Part shown: piece after piece, positions 15,247-23,034 of the stretch | Numbering within the stretch: position 1 is the stretch's first letter | Layout of the letters: each line of letters starts with the position of its first letter | NCBI GenBank assembly: GCA_903913355.1 | Contig: CAIWKU010000257.1 | Span: 1 to 23,034 of the forward strand | Source of the DNA: an uncultured Bacteroidota bacterium | Lineage (GTDB): Bacteria; Bacteroidota; Bacteroidia; Chitinophagales; Chitinophagaceae | Direction: 5' to 3' | DNA: 23,034 bases | Notes under the pieces: generated by a model | Seen by the model: only the letters and a program-made list of their open reading frames with translations | Told to the model about the DNA's origin: nothing | Databases searched by the model: none | Made by a program: the position numbers and the translations under genes

Positions 15247-18126
15247 TTATTCTGTTTCCATATAAGCAGAAACAGGTTCACATGTACAAATCAGGTTCCT
15301 GTCTCCATGTGTGTTATTTACCCTGGCTACGCTTGGCCAAAATTTATTCAGTGTTACATAAAACAAAGGAAAGGCAGCTTCTTTTCTTGAGTAAGCATGG
15401 GCCCATTCATTACCACAGATAACAGCCTGGGTATGAGGTGCATTTTTTAGCGGGTTATCTGTTTTATCAGACCTGCCTTCTTCCACAGATTTTATTTCCT
15501 CGAAAATTGAAATCAGTGCATCACAAAACCTATCCAGTTCGGCCTTGTCTTCACTTTCGGTTGGCTCAATCATTATAGTTCCGGCAACAGGAAAACTCAT
15601 AGTAGGTGCATGGAATCCATAATCAATTAATCTTTTTGCAACATCTTCCGCTTCTATACCTGCTGATTGTTTGAATGGTCGCAGGTCTACAATAAACTCA
15701 TGTGCACAGGTTCCATTATTGCCTGTATACAGGATTTTATAGTATTTATCCAGCCTTGCTTTCATATAGTTGGCGTTGAGTATCGCATATTCAGTAGACA
15801 TTCTGATTCCATCTGCCCCAAGCATTTTAATATACGCATAGCTTATCAGTAATATACTGGCTGATCCATACTGAGCAGCACTAACTGCATGTTTGGATTT
15901 TCCTGATACGGTATGTCCTGGCAAATAAGGGGCTAATTTATCATTTACACAGATTGGTCCCATTCCCGGCCCACCACCACCATGGGGTATGGCAAATGTT
16001 TTGTGCAGGTTCAGGTGACAAACATCGGCACCAATCATACCGGGACTGGTTAACCCTACCTGTGCATTCATATTCGCCCCATCCATATACACCAGCCCGC
16101 CATTATCATGAATAATCTGACAGATATCCTTAATGGTTCCTTCAAACACCCCATGTGTTGAGGGGTAAGTTACCATCAAAGCACCTAGTGTATCTTTATA
16201 TTGTTCGGCTTTTGCCTGGAGATCAGTTACATCAATATTTCCGGCATCATCGCATTTTACTACTACCACTTTAAAACCGGCCATTACAGCACTCGCCGGA
16301 TTGGTTCCATGTGCGCTGATGGGGATTAAAACCACATTTCTAAAAGTTTCCTTTCTGTCTGCATGATAGGCCCGGATTGTAAGTAACCCGGCATATTCAC
16401 CCTGCGCCCCGCTATTGGGTTGCAGGCTGCAAGCCGTAAAGCCGGTTATTTCACATAGAAACTGATTTAACTCATCAATGATCATTCGATATCCTTCAGT
16501 TTGGGTATTGGGGGCAAAAGGATGCAGTCCGCCAAATTCAGGCCAGCTAACCGGAATCATTTCTGTAGCGGCATTTAATTTCATCGTACAGCTTCCGAGG
16601 CTGATCATGCTTGTATTTAAAGACAGATCCTTATTTTCCAATTGTTTGATGTAACGCATCATCTGGCTTTCGCTATGATGCGTGTTAAAAACCGGGTGTT
16701 GTAAAAAAGAGGAATTTCGTTGTAAGGAAGCTGGTATCAAGAGAGATAGCTGACTAACATTTTCTTTAGTCAGCTGATGCCCTGTACTTTTTTCTGTTAC
16801 AGATTCAAAAATCTTAATCAATACATTGCAATCTTCCAAAGAACTGGTTTCATCAATCGTAATTCCTATAGTTCCATCTTCAAAGAATCTAAAATTGGAA
16901 TGATATTTTTCCGCATTTGTTTTTACAGCAATGGGATCAATACCTGATATTTTTAATGTATCAAAATAGGCAGTATTGGTTTGTGTAATTCCTAAATTTT
17001 TCAATCCTTTTGCTACTGCTTGTGCCAAAATATGTATGCGGGTGGCAATATCAGTTAACCCTTTTGGTCCATGATAAACTGCATACATAGCGGCCATATT
17101 GGCAAGTAAAGCCTGGGCTGTACAAATGTTAGAAGTGGCTTTTTCTCTTTTAATATGCTGTTCCCTTGTTTGTAAAGCCATCCGCAATGCTCGGTTTCCC
17201 TGGGCATCTATGCTAACCCCAATCAGTCTGCCGGGCATACCTCGTTTAAAATCATCCCGGGTTGCAAAAAATGCAGCATGAGGGCCGCCAAATCCCATCG
17301 GCACCCCAAAACGTTGTGCTGAACCAACAGCTATATCCGCACCCAATTCACCGGGCGGGGTTAGCAGGGTAAGTGCCAGTAAATCTGTAGCCATAATAAC
17401 AAGTCCTTCCGAAGCATGAATCTTATCTATAAAAGCTCTGTAATCTTCTACTGAACCATTGTTATTCGGATATTGTACGATTGCTCCAAAATAAGTATGG
17501 TCAATAGGGGTAGATTTATAATCTCCATATACCAATTCAATACCGATAGGTTCTGCCCGGGTAATCAGTACATCAATGGTTTGCGGAAAAATATTTCTAT
17601 CAACAAACAATTTTGGTTTACTGATGATATCCGTTTTATTCACATGATGAAATACCATGGCCATTGCCTCGGCTGCGGCAGTGGCTTCATCTAATAAAGA
17701 AGCATTGGCAATAGGTAAACCGGTCAGGTCGGTAACCATGGTTTGAAAATTCAAGAGGCTCTCCAGTCGACCCTGAGAAATTTCTGCCTGATAGGGGGTA
17801 TACTGCGTATACCATCCTGGGTTTTCGAAGATATTTCGTAGAATCACATTTGGCGTAATGGTACCGTAATACCCCTGGCCGATATAATTTTTATATACTT
17901 TATTTTTTAATGCGACTGTCTTTAATTCAGTCAGGTACTCAAATTCGCTGATGGCCGCAGGAATCGCGAGATCCTTTTTAATACGGATCGAGTCCGGTAT
18001 GGTTTTATCAATCAATTCTTCCAGTGATGCCACACCAATCGTAGTTAACATCTTTTTTGTATCCTGTTCGTTTACCCCGATGTGTCTGCGCTGAAATTCA
18101 GTGGATTGCTCTTCAAATAAGTTCAT
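15247..18126 (-). CDS. gcvP: Glycine dehydrogenase (decarboxylating), P-protein
   Basis: The pyridoxal-phosphate enzyme of the glycine cleavage system decarboxylates glycine and passes the aminomethyl group to the lipoyl H-protein (GcvH). At 959 residues it is the single-chain form with N- and C-terminal halves fused, not the split GcvPA/GcvPB type. The PLP lysine is Lys709 in NLHKTFAIPHGGGGPGMGP, with the glycine-rich loop directly after. Other family segments: the N-terminus EFQRRHIGVNEQDTKKML, YIGQGYYGT, MATDLLALTLLTPPGELGAD, and the C-terminal NNTHGDRNLICTCEP. The ATG at 18126 gives the usual N-terminus. gcvT and gcvH are not in the window, so the system's genes are scattered here. A consensus -7 box lies upstream, and I saw no glycine riboswitch in the 157-base leader region. 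Confidence 0.97.
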   Translation of the reverse strand: MNLFEEQSTEFQRRHIGVNEQDTKKMLTTIGVASLEELIDKTIPDSIRIKKDLAIPAAISEFEYLTELKTVALKNKVYKNYIGQGYYGTITPNVILRNIFENPGWYTQYTPYQAEISQGRLESLLNFQTMVTDLTGLPIANASLLDEATAAAEAMAMVFHHVNKTDIISKPKLFVDRNIFPQTIDVLITRAEPIGIELVYGDYKSTPIDHTYFGAIVQYPNNNGSVEDYRAFIDKIHASEGLVIMATDLLALTLLTPPGELGADIAVGSAQRFGVPMGFGGPHAAFFATRDDFKRGMPGRLIGVSIDAQGNRALRMALQTREQHIKREKATSNICTAQALLANMAAMYAVYHGPKGLTDIATRIHILAQAVAKGLKNLGITQTNTAYFDTLKISGIDPIAVKTNAEKYHSNFRFFEDGTIGITIDETSSLEDCNVLIKIFESVTEKSTGHQLTKENVSQLSLLIPASLQRNSSFLQHPVFNTHHSESQMMRYIKQLENKDLSLNTSMISLGSCTMKLNAATEMIPVSWPEFGGLHPFAPNTQTEGYRMIIDELNQFLCEITGFTACSLQPNSGAQGEYAGLLTIRAYHADRKETFRNVVLIPISAHGTNPASAVMAGFKVVVVKCDDAGNIDVTDLQAKAEQYKDTLGALMVTYPSTHGVFEGTIKDICQIIHDNGGLVYMDGANMNAQVGLTSPGMIGADVCHLNLHKTFAIPHGGGGPGMGPICVNDKLAPYLPGHTVSGKSKHAVSAAQYGSASILLISYAYIKMLGADGIRMSTEYAILNANYMKARLDKYYKILYTGNNGTCAHEFIVDLRPFKQSAGIEAEDVAKRLIDYGFHAPTMSFPVAGTIMIEPTESEDKAELDRFCDALISIFEEIKSVEEGRSDKTDNPLKNAPHTQAVICGNEWAHAYSRKEAAFPLFYVTLNKFWPSVARVNNTHGDRNLICTCEPVSAYMETE

Positions 18127-18181
18127 ATGCTGGTACTGAGTTTGAGGTTAATTGCCGGTCTAAAGAGTTGGCTTAAAGCAG

Positions 18182-18205
18182 CAAAACTAAATCGGCGCAA
18201 AGGTA
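18182..18205 (-). promoter_or_regulatory. Candidate promoter -7 elements for gcvP
   Basis: On the minus strand two exact matches to the Bacteroidota -7 consensus TAnnTTTG occur: TACCTTTG (complement of 18198-18205) and TAGTTTTG (complement of 18182-18189). Either would start transcription about 50-70 bases before the gcvP ATG. Neither has a good TTG at the -33 position, so the choice between them is open. Confidence 0.4.
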
Positions 18206-18283
18206 AGAGGATAGAACAGGATAATAAAGGGTTTGTTCTGTTTGGGGAAAGCATGTGAAATCAGCTTCTATGGTTTTCCGGGG

Positions 18284-19180
18284 TTAAGGGTGACCATTTT
18301 CTTGCTCCAGCAGTTGTTTACTGGTTTGTCTGCTGCCATCATGGCTATAGCCAGGGGGACCGAAAACATAGCGTAAGCGGCATTTCATGGGGATATCTTT
18401 TTGGGTAGCATCTTTCCATAATTGTTGCCATTCATGAAAAACTACTGAAATCGCATTGGGGTGGAGGATATTCTTGGTTAATCCATATTTAATGGGCTGG
18501 TAGTCTTCAGCAGGAAGTTCGGGCTGAAATGTACCAAAAAGCTTATCCCAGATGATCAGCAGCATCCCCATATTTTTATCAAGATATCTGGGATTTGCGC
18601 CATGATGCACCCGATGATGGGATGGGGTCACCATCAGGTATTCCAGCCAGCCCATTTTCCGGATAAATTGGGTATGCACCAGAATTCCCCAAATTTGGGT
18701 AGCTGCATAAATAAACAAAATATCAATGGGCGCAAATCCTAGCCAGGCAAGGGGGATGAAATAAATAAAACGATACAGAGGCTGAAAAACCGAAGATCGA
18801 AAACCTACCGTAAAATTCATGGTTTCACTACTATGATGGGTAACATGCACAGCCCAGAATAGCCTGATCTCATGATCGAAACGGTGGAGCCAGTAATACA
18901 GGAAGTCCTCCATCAGTAACAAGGCCAGCCAGTAAACAAAACCCTGCAATGGCGTTATCAGTGAATGTTGGTAGAAATAATTTAATACAGCCAAATAAAC
19001 CACCCTGAATAGCAGGTCGATTCCTGCATTAAGCAACATTAGATAAACATTTGTAACTGTATCTGCTACTTTGTATACTTTCAGGTGCCTGATATTGGAT
19101 AACACCAGTTCTAATCCAATAATGATCAGATAAATGGGTGTAGAAATCAATATCAGCCATTGCTCTCTTAGTGCATGCAT
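18284..19180 (-). CDS. Sterol desaturase / fatty acid hydroxylase family membrane protein
   Basis: A 298-residue integral membrane protein of the di-iron hydroxylase superfamily. The histidine boxes are complete: His99-x3-His103 (LHRFDH), His112-x2-His115-His116 (HVTHH) and His189-x2-His192-His193 (HHRVHHG), followed by the typical NPRYLDKNMG and WDKLFGTF. Hydrophobic segments at about 8-28, 43-70, 78-97 and 135-165 would anchor it in the inner membrane with the iron site in the cytoplasm. Members hydroxylate or desaturate sterols, fatty acids, carotenoids or alkylglycerols; the substrate here cannot be told. It sits downstream of no obvious lipid gene, ends 157 bases before gcvP, and diverges from the YkgJ gene. 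The ATG at 19180 is used. Confidence 0.9.
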   Translation of the reverse strand: MHALREQWLILISTPIYLIIIGLELVLSNIRHLKVYKVADTVTNVYLMLLNAGIDLLFRVVYLAVLNYFYQHSLITPLQGFVYWLALLLMEDFLYYWLHRFDHEIRLFWAVHVTHHSSETMNFTVGFRSSVFQPLYRFIYFIPLAWLGFAPIDILFIYAATQIWGILVHTQFIRKMGWLEYLMVTPSHHRVHHGANPRYLDKNMGMLLIIWDKLFGTFQPELPAEDYQPIKYGLTKNILHPNAISVVFHEWQQLWKDATQKDIPMKCRLRYVFGPPGYSHDGSRQTSKQLLEQENGHP

Positions 19181-19297
19181 AGTATAGGGGATAAGGGATA
19201 ATCCGGATTTTGTGGAAATACCATAAAATCCAGTTAATCTTGTATTGCAAAGTAAAGAGAACCCTGCTAAATCTAAACGAAAAGATTGTTAACTATT

Positions 19298-19786
19298 ATG
19301 AGTGAAGTAAAATTGGATAACTGGGAGAAAAGAAGTGCTGAACACGAGAAACAGTATAAACAATTATTGCAGCGGGTAGATAAGAATAAGGTATTAAAAA
19401 TACTACCCGACCTACATGATGAAGCGTTTAGTAAGGTCGATTGTTTGCAATGTGCGAATTGCTGTAAAAATTATTCGCCACGTTTTAAAGGACCTGATAT
19501 TAAGCGAATCAGTAAATACCTCAGGATGAAAGAAGGGGAATTTATTGATACGTACTTATCCCAAGATACAGATGGCGATTATGTAGTAAAATCAACTCCC
19601 TGCCCTTTTCTGGGCTCAGATAATTTCTGTTCCATTTATGAACATAGGCCATCCGATTGTCAGAGATTTCCATATACGGATGAAGATGTTTTCTTTAAAA
19701 GACCACTGATTACTTTAAAAAACGCTAGTTTTTGTCCGGCTGTATATTATGTTTTAGAAAAGCTAAAACCCGTTATTTTGAAGTAA
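19298..19786 (+). CDS. YkgJ-family cysteine cluster protein
   Basis: A 162-residue soluble protein with the CxxCC-type metal-binding pattern: Cys49, Cys52, Cys55-Cys56 (CLQCANCC), then Cys102, Cys111 and Cys121 (CPFLGSDNFC, SDCQRFPY) and Cys146. The family is annotated as a zinc- or iron-chelating domain; its biological role is unknown. The frame reaches a TTG at 19286, but the ATG at 19298 (MSEVKLDNWEKR) is the better start. A charged helical region (about 5-35) precedes the metal-binding part. Its 3' end overlaps the 3' end of the convergent metallo-hydrolase gene by 14 bases, so neither has a separate terminator there. Confidence 0.88.
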   Translation: MSEVKLDNWEKRSAEHEKQYKQLLQRVDKNKVLKILPDLHDEAFSKVDCLQCANCCKNYSPRFKGPDIKRISKYLRMKEGEFIDTYLSQDTDGDYVVKSTPCPFLGSDNFCSIYEHRPSDCQRFPYTDEDVFFKRPLITLKNASFCPAVYYVLEKLKPVILK

Positions 19787-20669
19787 GCTCATCATATGCA
19801 GCCGTAATACTTCTTTCAGCACCGGCAGCCTTCCAACTTATTCCGGGAACATCCTTGTTTTTGATAATGTCTTCTTTGGGTTTTCCGGACTTAATCTCAG
19901 CGTCAACAAAATCCAATAATTTTTGCAAATAATCTTCGAATGCCAAAATGTCTTCCTTGGAACCGGTTACTTTTTCCGGATCGGTGGCATGTCCGAAAAT
20001 GAATAAAGTGTTCTTGTCAAAAGTAGTTCTGATTTTAGCCAAAACAGTCAACCAACTTTTAATAGAAGCCCCAGCGCTTCTGTCAATAAAAGGGTGCATT
20101 TGGTTAAATAATAAATCACCCATATGGGCGATATTGGCATGTTCAAAATGGATCACTGCATCCCCATTGGTATGGGCAGCCCCAAAATAATAAGCCCTGA
20201 TATGTTCTTTGCCTGTTTTATGCTTCCAACCATCTTTGAAAGTGATATCCTGAAACAATTGTTTATCAACCGTTTTACTTTGTTCTGCTACCCGTTTATA
20301 ATTAATCAGACAGTTCTCATGTCCTACTACATGCCCTGCAATATCTTTAAACGAGATATTCCCTCCGGTATGATCACCATGATGGTGAGTATTGATTAAT
20401 AATTGAAAAGGCAATTCACTTTTTTTCCTGAGTTCAGTGATCAGGTGTTTTGATTGATCGGGGAATTGTGAATCGATTACAGTAAATCCCTCCTTCGATA
20501 AATGAAACCCGATTGTTCCCCCTTTCTCGGAGAATATGCCCACATCTCCACGAAGAATTTTGAGTTTGAATGCAGGCTCCTGGAAAATAGTGGCCAATAA
20601 ATCTTTGGGTGTGAGTGCCAGGATACCTGCACTGAGTCCAGTGGTTTTGATAAAATTGCGACGCTTCAT
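19773..20669 (-). CDS. Tat-exported MBL-fold metallo-hydrolase
   Basis: A 298-residue metallo-beta-lactamase-fold hydrolase. The N-terminus MKRRNFIKTTGLSAG is a twin-arginine signal (Arg3-Arg4, RRNFIK), so it is exported folded, probably to the periplasm. Metal ligands: His95, His97, Asp99 and His100 (THHHGDHTGG), His166 (GAAHTNGD), the bridging Asp185 (MGDLLFN) and His227 (FGHATD). This is the binuclear pattern of the glyoxalase II/lactonase-like group, so it need not be a beta-lactamase. The longest frame begins at a TTG (20708) overlapping the MFS stop, but the ATG at 20669 places the Tat motif at the N-terminus and is preferred. It starts 35 bases after the MFS transporter gene and is probably co-transcribed. 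Substrate unknown. Confidence 0.88.
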   Translation of the reverse strand: MKRRNFIKTTGLSAGILALTPKDLLATIFQEPAFKLKILRGDVGIFSEKGGTIGFHLSKEGFTVIDSQFPDQSKHLITELRKKSELPFQLLINTHHHGDHTGGNISFKDIAGHVVGHENCLINYKRVAEQSKTVDKQLFQDITFKDGWKHKTGKEHIRAYYFGAAHTNGDAVIHFEHANIAHMGDLLFNQMHPFIDRSAGASIKSWLTVLAKIRTTFDKNTLFIFGHATDPEKVTGSKEDILAFEDYLQKLLDFVDAEIKSGKPKEDIIKNKDVPGISWKAAGAERSITAAYDELTSK

Positions 20670-20704
20670 ATACAATTGTTTTAAGAGATCTGTATCATGA
20701 AAAA

Positions 20705-21952
20705 TCAATATTCCATTTTTCTTAGACTGGGTGCTTTCAGCCAGGTAACTACAACAACAAATAAGGTCATGCTGCCACCAAAAACCACAGAAGGAATCAC
20801 ATTCATCAACTTTGCAGCCAATCCACTTTCAAATTGTCCGAATTCGTTGCTGCTGTTAATAAACATAGAGTTGACACTCATTACTCTTCCCCGCATATTT
20901 GCCGGGGTTTTTAATTGGAGAATGGTTCCCCTTATTACAACACTGATACCATCTAATATACCGCTTAATAACAAAACAACAAAGGAAAGCCAGAATATTT
21001 TTGATAAAGCAAAAACAATGATGCAAAGCCCAAAACCGCCTACTGCAAATAATAGTTTTATACCTTGTTTTTTACGAAGTGGGAACAGGGTTAATAAAAC
21101 TACTACGAGTATAGAGCCGATATCTGATGCAGCATTCAGCCAGCCAAAACCGATAGCTCCGACTTGTAAAATATCTTTTGCAAATACAGGGATCATAGCT
21201 ACAGCCCCACCAAAAAGAACTGCAAATAGATCCAGCGATAAAGCGCCTAATATTTCTTTGGTAGAAAATACGAATAGAATACCTTCTTTAACGCTATCCC
21301 ATGTTTTCTTCTCACCGGGTTCATTTAATGGGGGCTTGGGGCTAAGTTGATACATGAAGCAAAAACCAATGAGTACGAGCAAGGAAATAATAGATAAGGA
21401 GCCGGTATTCCCCAACCCGGCTATTAAAAAGCCTACCGAAGCATGACCAATTACCGAAGCAGATAACCAGATCCCCTGGTTCCAGGTGGTTGCATTTTGC
21501 AGAATATTTTTGGGAACAATTGAGGCGACCATGGTACCGAAGCTGGGTCCTGTAAATGCGCGAAAAATGCCGGTAAAAAATATGATTACATAAATGCTGA
21601 ATGCGATCCAGTGATGACTGATTTGTGAAGCGGTATAATGTGTGGAAAGACCTAATAGTAAAAGGGCACAGGCTAAGTATAGTGCTACACCCCGAAGGAG
21701 TAATTTCCTTTTTTCGCTGATATCGATAATATGTCCAGCATATAAAGAAAGGGGTACAGCGGGAATAACTTCTGATAAGCCAATCAATCCAATGGCAATG
21801 GGTTCATTCGTTAATTCATATACCCACCACCCAACCAAAGTACCCATCATACGCAAACCCATAATAAACAAGAACCTCCCCATCATCAGGTTTCTGTATT
21901 CGGAGATTCGCATCGCTGCGAAGGGGTCATTCGTTTGTTGGGGATCGTTCAT
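20705..21952 (-). CDS. MFS transporter, EntS-like (MFS_3)
   Basis: A 415-residue inner-membrane transporter with about 10-12 hydrophobic segments. The N-terminus (AMRISEYRNLMMGRFLFIMG) and the loop LYAGHIIDISEKRKLL match the MFS_3/enterobactin-exporter-like group of proton-driven exporters, which include siderophore and drug exporters. The loop after the sixth segment carries the cytoplasmic PKPPLNEPGEKKTWDSVKEG stretch typical of this group. No siderophore or resistance gene is in the window, so the cargo is unknown. It is preceded by the deoxynucleoside kinase (86-base gap) and followed by the Tat-exported metallo-hydrolase (35-base gap), all on one strand. An exporter beside an exported hydrolase could be a functional pair, but this is inference. 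Confidence 0.88.
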   Translation of the reverse strand: MNDPQQTNDPFAAMRISEYRNLMMGRFLFIMGLRMMGTLVGWWVYELTNEPIAIGLIGLSEVIPAVPLSLYAGHIIDISEKRKLLLRGVALYLACALLLLGLSTHYTASQISHHWIAFSIYVIIFFTGIFRAFTGPSFGTMVASIVPKNILQNATTWNQGIWLSASVIGHASVGFLIAGLGNTGSLSIISLLVLIGFCFMYQLSPKPPLNEPGEKKTWDSVKEGILFVFSTKEILGALSLDLFAVLFGGAVAMIPVFAKDILQVGAIGFGWLNAASDIGSILVVVLLTLFPLRKKQGIKLLFAVGGFGLCIIVFALSKIFWLSFVVLLLSGILDGISVVIRGTILQLKTPANMRGRVMSVNSMFINSSNEFGQFESGLAAKLMNVIPSVVFGGSMTLFVVVVTWLKAPSLRKMEY

Positions 21953-22038
21953 TTGCGGGATATCTCAACTTTTATCTTGTATAATTGTAATTCTGTTTAT
22001 CCATATACATGTATCAGTCAGGCAATCTTAAGTGTTAT

Positions 22039-22671
22039 TTATGGCAGACTGAAATAATGTTGACCATCCTCATAATCTTTATCCAGCGCATCTAAAACAA
22101 TCTGTAAATGTTTTTCATTCCCAAGAAAGTCGGCATTACTTGCGTCAATAAAAATGGTTTTTATATTGTGTTGTTTGATATAGCTGGTATATGTTTCCTG
22201 GATATTAAACAGGTATTCATCTGCTATACCCTGTTCATACAAACGGTTTCTTTTTTTAATATTTGCCTGTAACTTTTGAACCGGAGCATGCAGATAGATA
22301 AGGATATCCGGGAAAGCCAGTTGCTGGTGAATAATATCAAATAGTTTCTGGTAAAGACGAAATTCTTCTTCCGGAAGATTTACTTTGGCAAAAAGCAGGC
22401 ATTTGGTAAATAAGTAGTCAGATACAGTTACGCTCTGAAACAGGTCTTTGGTATGCACCATGTCCTTTAATTGTTTATACCGCTCTGCCATAAAAAACAG
22501 TTCAAGTGGGAATGCATATTGGGCTGGGTTTTCATAAAATTTTGGCAGAAAAGGATTGTCTGCAAACTCCTCCAAAATCAGTCTTGCATTAAAATGTTTC
22601 GCTAATAAATGGGTGAGGGTTGTTTTTCCCACACCAATATTGCCTTCAACAGTAATAAAATGATGCTTCAT
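22039..22671 (-). CDS. Deoxynucleoside kinase
   Basis: A 210-residue P-loop kinase that phosphorylates deoxynucleosides for salvage into dNTPs. The P-loop is GNIGVGKTT at 10-18 after a short first strand (FITVE). Glu34-Glu35 (LEEFADNPFL) matches the substrate-binding acidic pair and following proline of the dNK family, Arg64 lies in the ERYKQL helix, Asp85 is in the VSDYLF segment (the family's DR[SY]-like site, here S-D-Y), and the basic lid is KKRNRLYEQGI. Sequence resembles the bacterial deoxyadenosine/deoxyguanosine kinase branch more than thymidine kinases; specificity is not certain. It follows folK by 37 bases, a pairing that I recall as common in Bacteroidota. The ATG at 22671 is unambiguous. 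Confidence 0.9.
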   Translation of the reverse strand: MKHHFITVEGNIGVGKTTLTHLLAKHFNARLILEEFADNPFLPKFYENPAQYAFPLELFFMAERYKQLKDMVHTKDLFQSVTVSDYLFTKCLLFAKVNLPEEEFRLYQKLFDIIHQQLAFPDILIYLHAPVQKLQANIKKRNRLYEQGIADEYLFNIQETYTSYIKQHNIKTIFIDASNADFLGNEKHLQIVLDALDKDYEDGQHYFSLP

Positions 22672-22708
22672 AGAGAATGTATCCGGTATCGTTCAAAATT
22701 AACCGCCA

Positions 22709-23034
22709 TCAGTTAGCCTCAATTGTTTTTTTTTGCACATCCAGTTTATCTGTGCATTCATCCAATAATTGGGCGATTGTTTTTCCTGATATCGGATGTA
22801 AAATCATGGGCGCTATTTCTGCCAGTGGCAGTAGCGCAAAACGGCGTATGGAAAGGGAAGGATGGGGTAATGTTAATAAAGAACTGTTTAATATCCTGCC
22901 ATCGATCAACAAAATATCAAGATCTATTACCCGGGGCCCCATTTTTATGGTGCGTTTGCGACCCATATATTCCTCAATACGAAGTAACTCCAGCATAAGT
23001 TTTTCAGGTTCCAGGTTCGTTTCCAACGCCAAAG
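22709..23034 (-). CDS. folK: 2-amino-4-hydroxy-6-hydroxymethyldihydropteridine pyrophosphokinase, partial (5' end beyond right edge)
   Basis: HPPK transfers pyrophosphate from ATP to 6-hydroxymethyl-dihydropterin in folate synthesis. About 108 C-terminal codons are in the window and the frame continues past its right edge; a TTG near the edge is an internal leucine, not a start. The HPPK signature is visible as MGPRVIDLDILLIDG, followed by LPHPSLSIRRFALLPLAEIAP, both hallmarks of the family. The full protein is normally about 150-180 residues, so roughly a third is missing. The deoxynucleoside kinase gene begins 37 bases after its stop on the same strand, suggesting co-transcription. Confidence 0.93.
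   Translation of the reverse strand, partial: LALETNLEPEKLMLELLRIEEYMGRKRTIKMGPRVIDLDILLIDGRILNSSLLTLPHPSLSIRRFALLPLAEIAPMILHPISGKTIAQLLDECTDKLDVQKKTIEAN

Noticed and set aside
18127..18283. Glycine riboswitch upstream of gcvP
   Set aside because: The leader is short and I do not see the paired aptamer core; only promoter-like elements are visible.
20697..21350. Long plus-strand open frame of 217 codons opposite the MFS gene
   Set aside because: Shadow of the MFS transporter coding sequence on the other strand; composition is not protein-like and it lacks any recognisable motif.

Overview
The window looks like ordinary chromosomal sequence from a member of the Bacteroidota, most likely a Chitinophagaceae-like relative; this placement is inferred from gene content, not computed. 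Pointers are the moderate-to-low GC, the single-chain glycine dehydrogenase, the folK/deoxynucleoside-kinase pair, the DUF151+UVR 'bifunctional nuclease', an Uup-type ABC-F with an A-R-N-G Walker A, a beta-flower-like small protein, an XRE-type regulator of a form common in this phylum, and TAnnTTTG-like promoter elements instead of strong Shine-Dalgarno sites.

Left part (1-7548, all minus strand): a bifunctional-nuclease-family gene, ispE (isoprenoid precursor synthesis), then gltB and gltD encoding both subunits of NADPH-type glutamate synthase (ammonia assimilation). gltD runs off the left edge. Middle (7722-12876): an ABC-F ATPase and an FKBP-type prolyl isomerase on the plus strand, a small beta-flower-like protein on the minus strand, and a divergent redox pair, a zinc alcohol dehydrogenase (minus) and an aldo/keto reductase (plus). 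Next (12906-15211): an exported serine hydrolase of the class A beta-lactamase fold, an unrecognised 102-residue protein, and a divergently placed XRE-like regulator with repeats upstream that look like operators. Then gcvP (glycine cleavage P-protein), a three-histidine-box sterol-desaturase-family membrane protein, and a YkgJ-type cysteine-cluster protein. Right end (19773-23034, minus strand): a probable four-gene run folK (cut by the right edge) - deoxynucleoside kinase - MFS exporter - Tat-exported metallo-beta-lactamase-fold hydrolase.

Two very strong hairpin terminators are visible: 20-bp perfect arms at the end of the alcohol dehydrogenase gene, and 21-bp perfect arms shared by the convergent XRE gene and gcvP. 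In four genes (gltB, the aldo/keto reductase, the YkgJ gene and the metallo-hydrolase) the longest open frame begins at an upstream TTG, but an internal ATG is the better start; the coordinates here use the ATG.

I see no transposase, integrase, phage module, CRISPR array, tRNA or rRNA, and no gene-free stretch above 300 bases (the longest is 14561-14794). I do not see a convincing new multi-gene system. The items most worth a second look are the XRE regulator with its repeats and divergent orphan gene, the beta-lactamase-fold hydrolase with a K-P-G third motif, and the intergenic inverted repeat before gltB.
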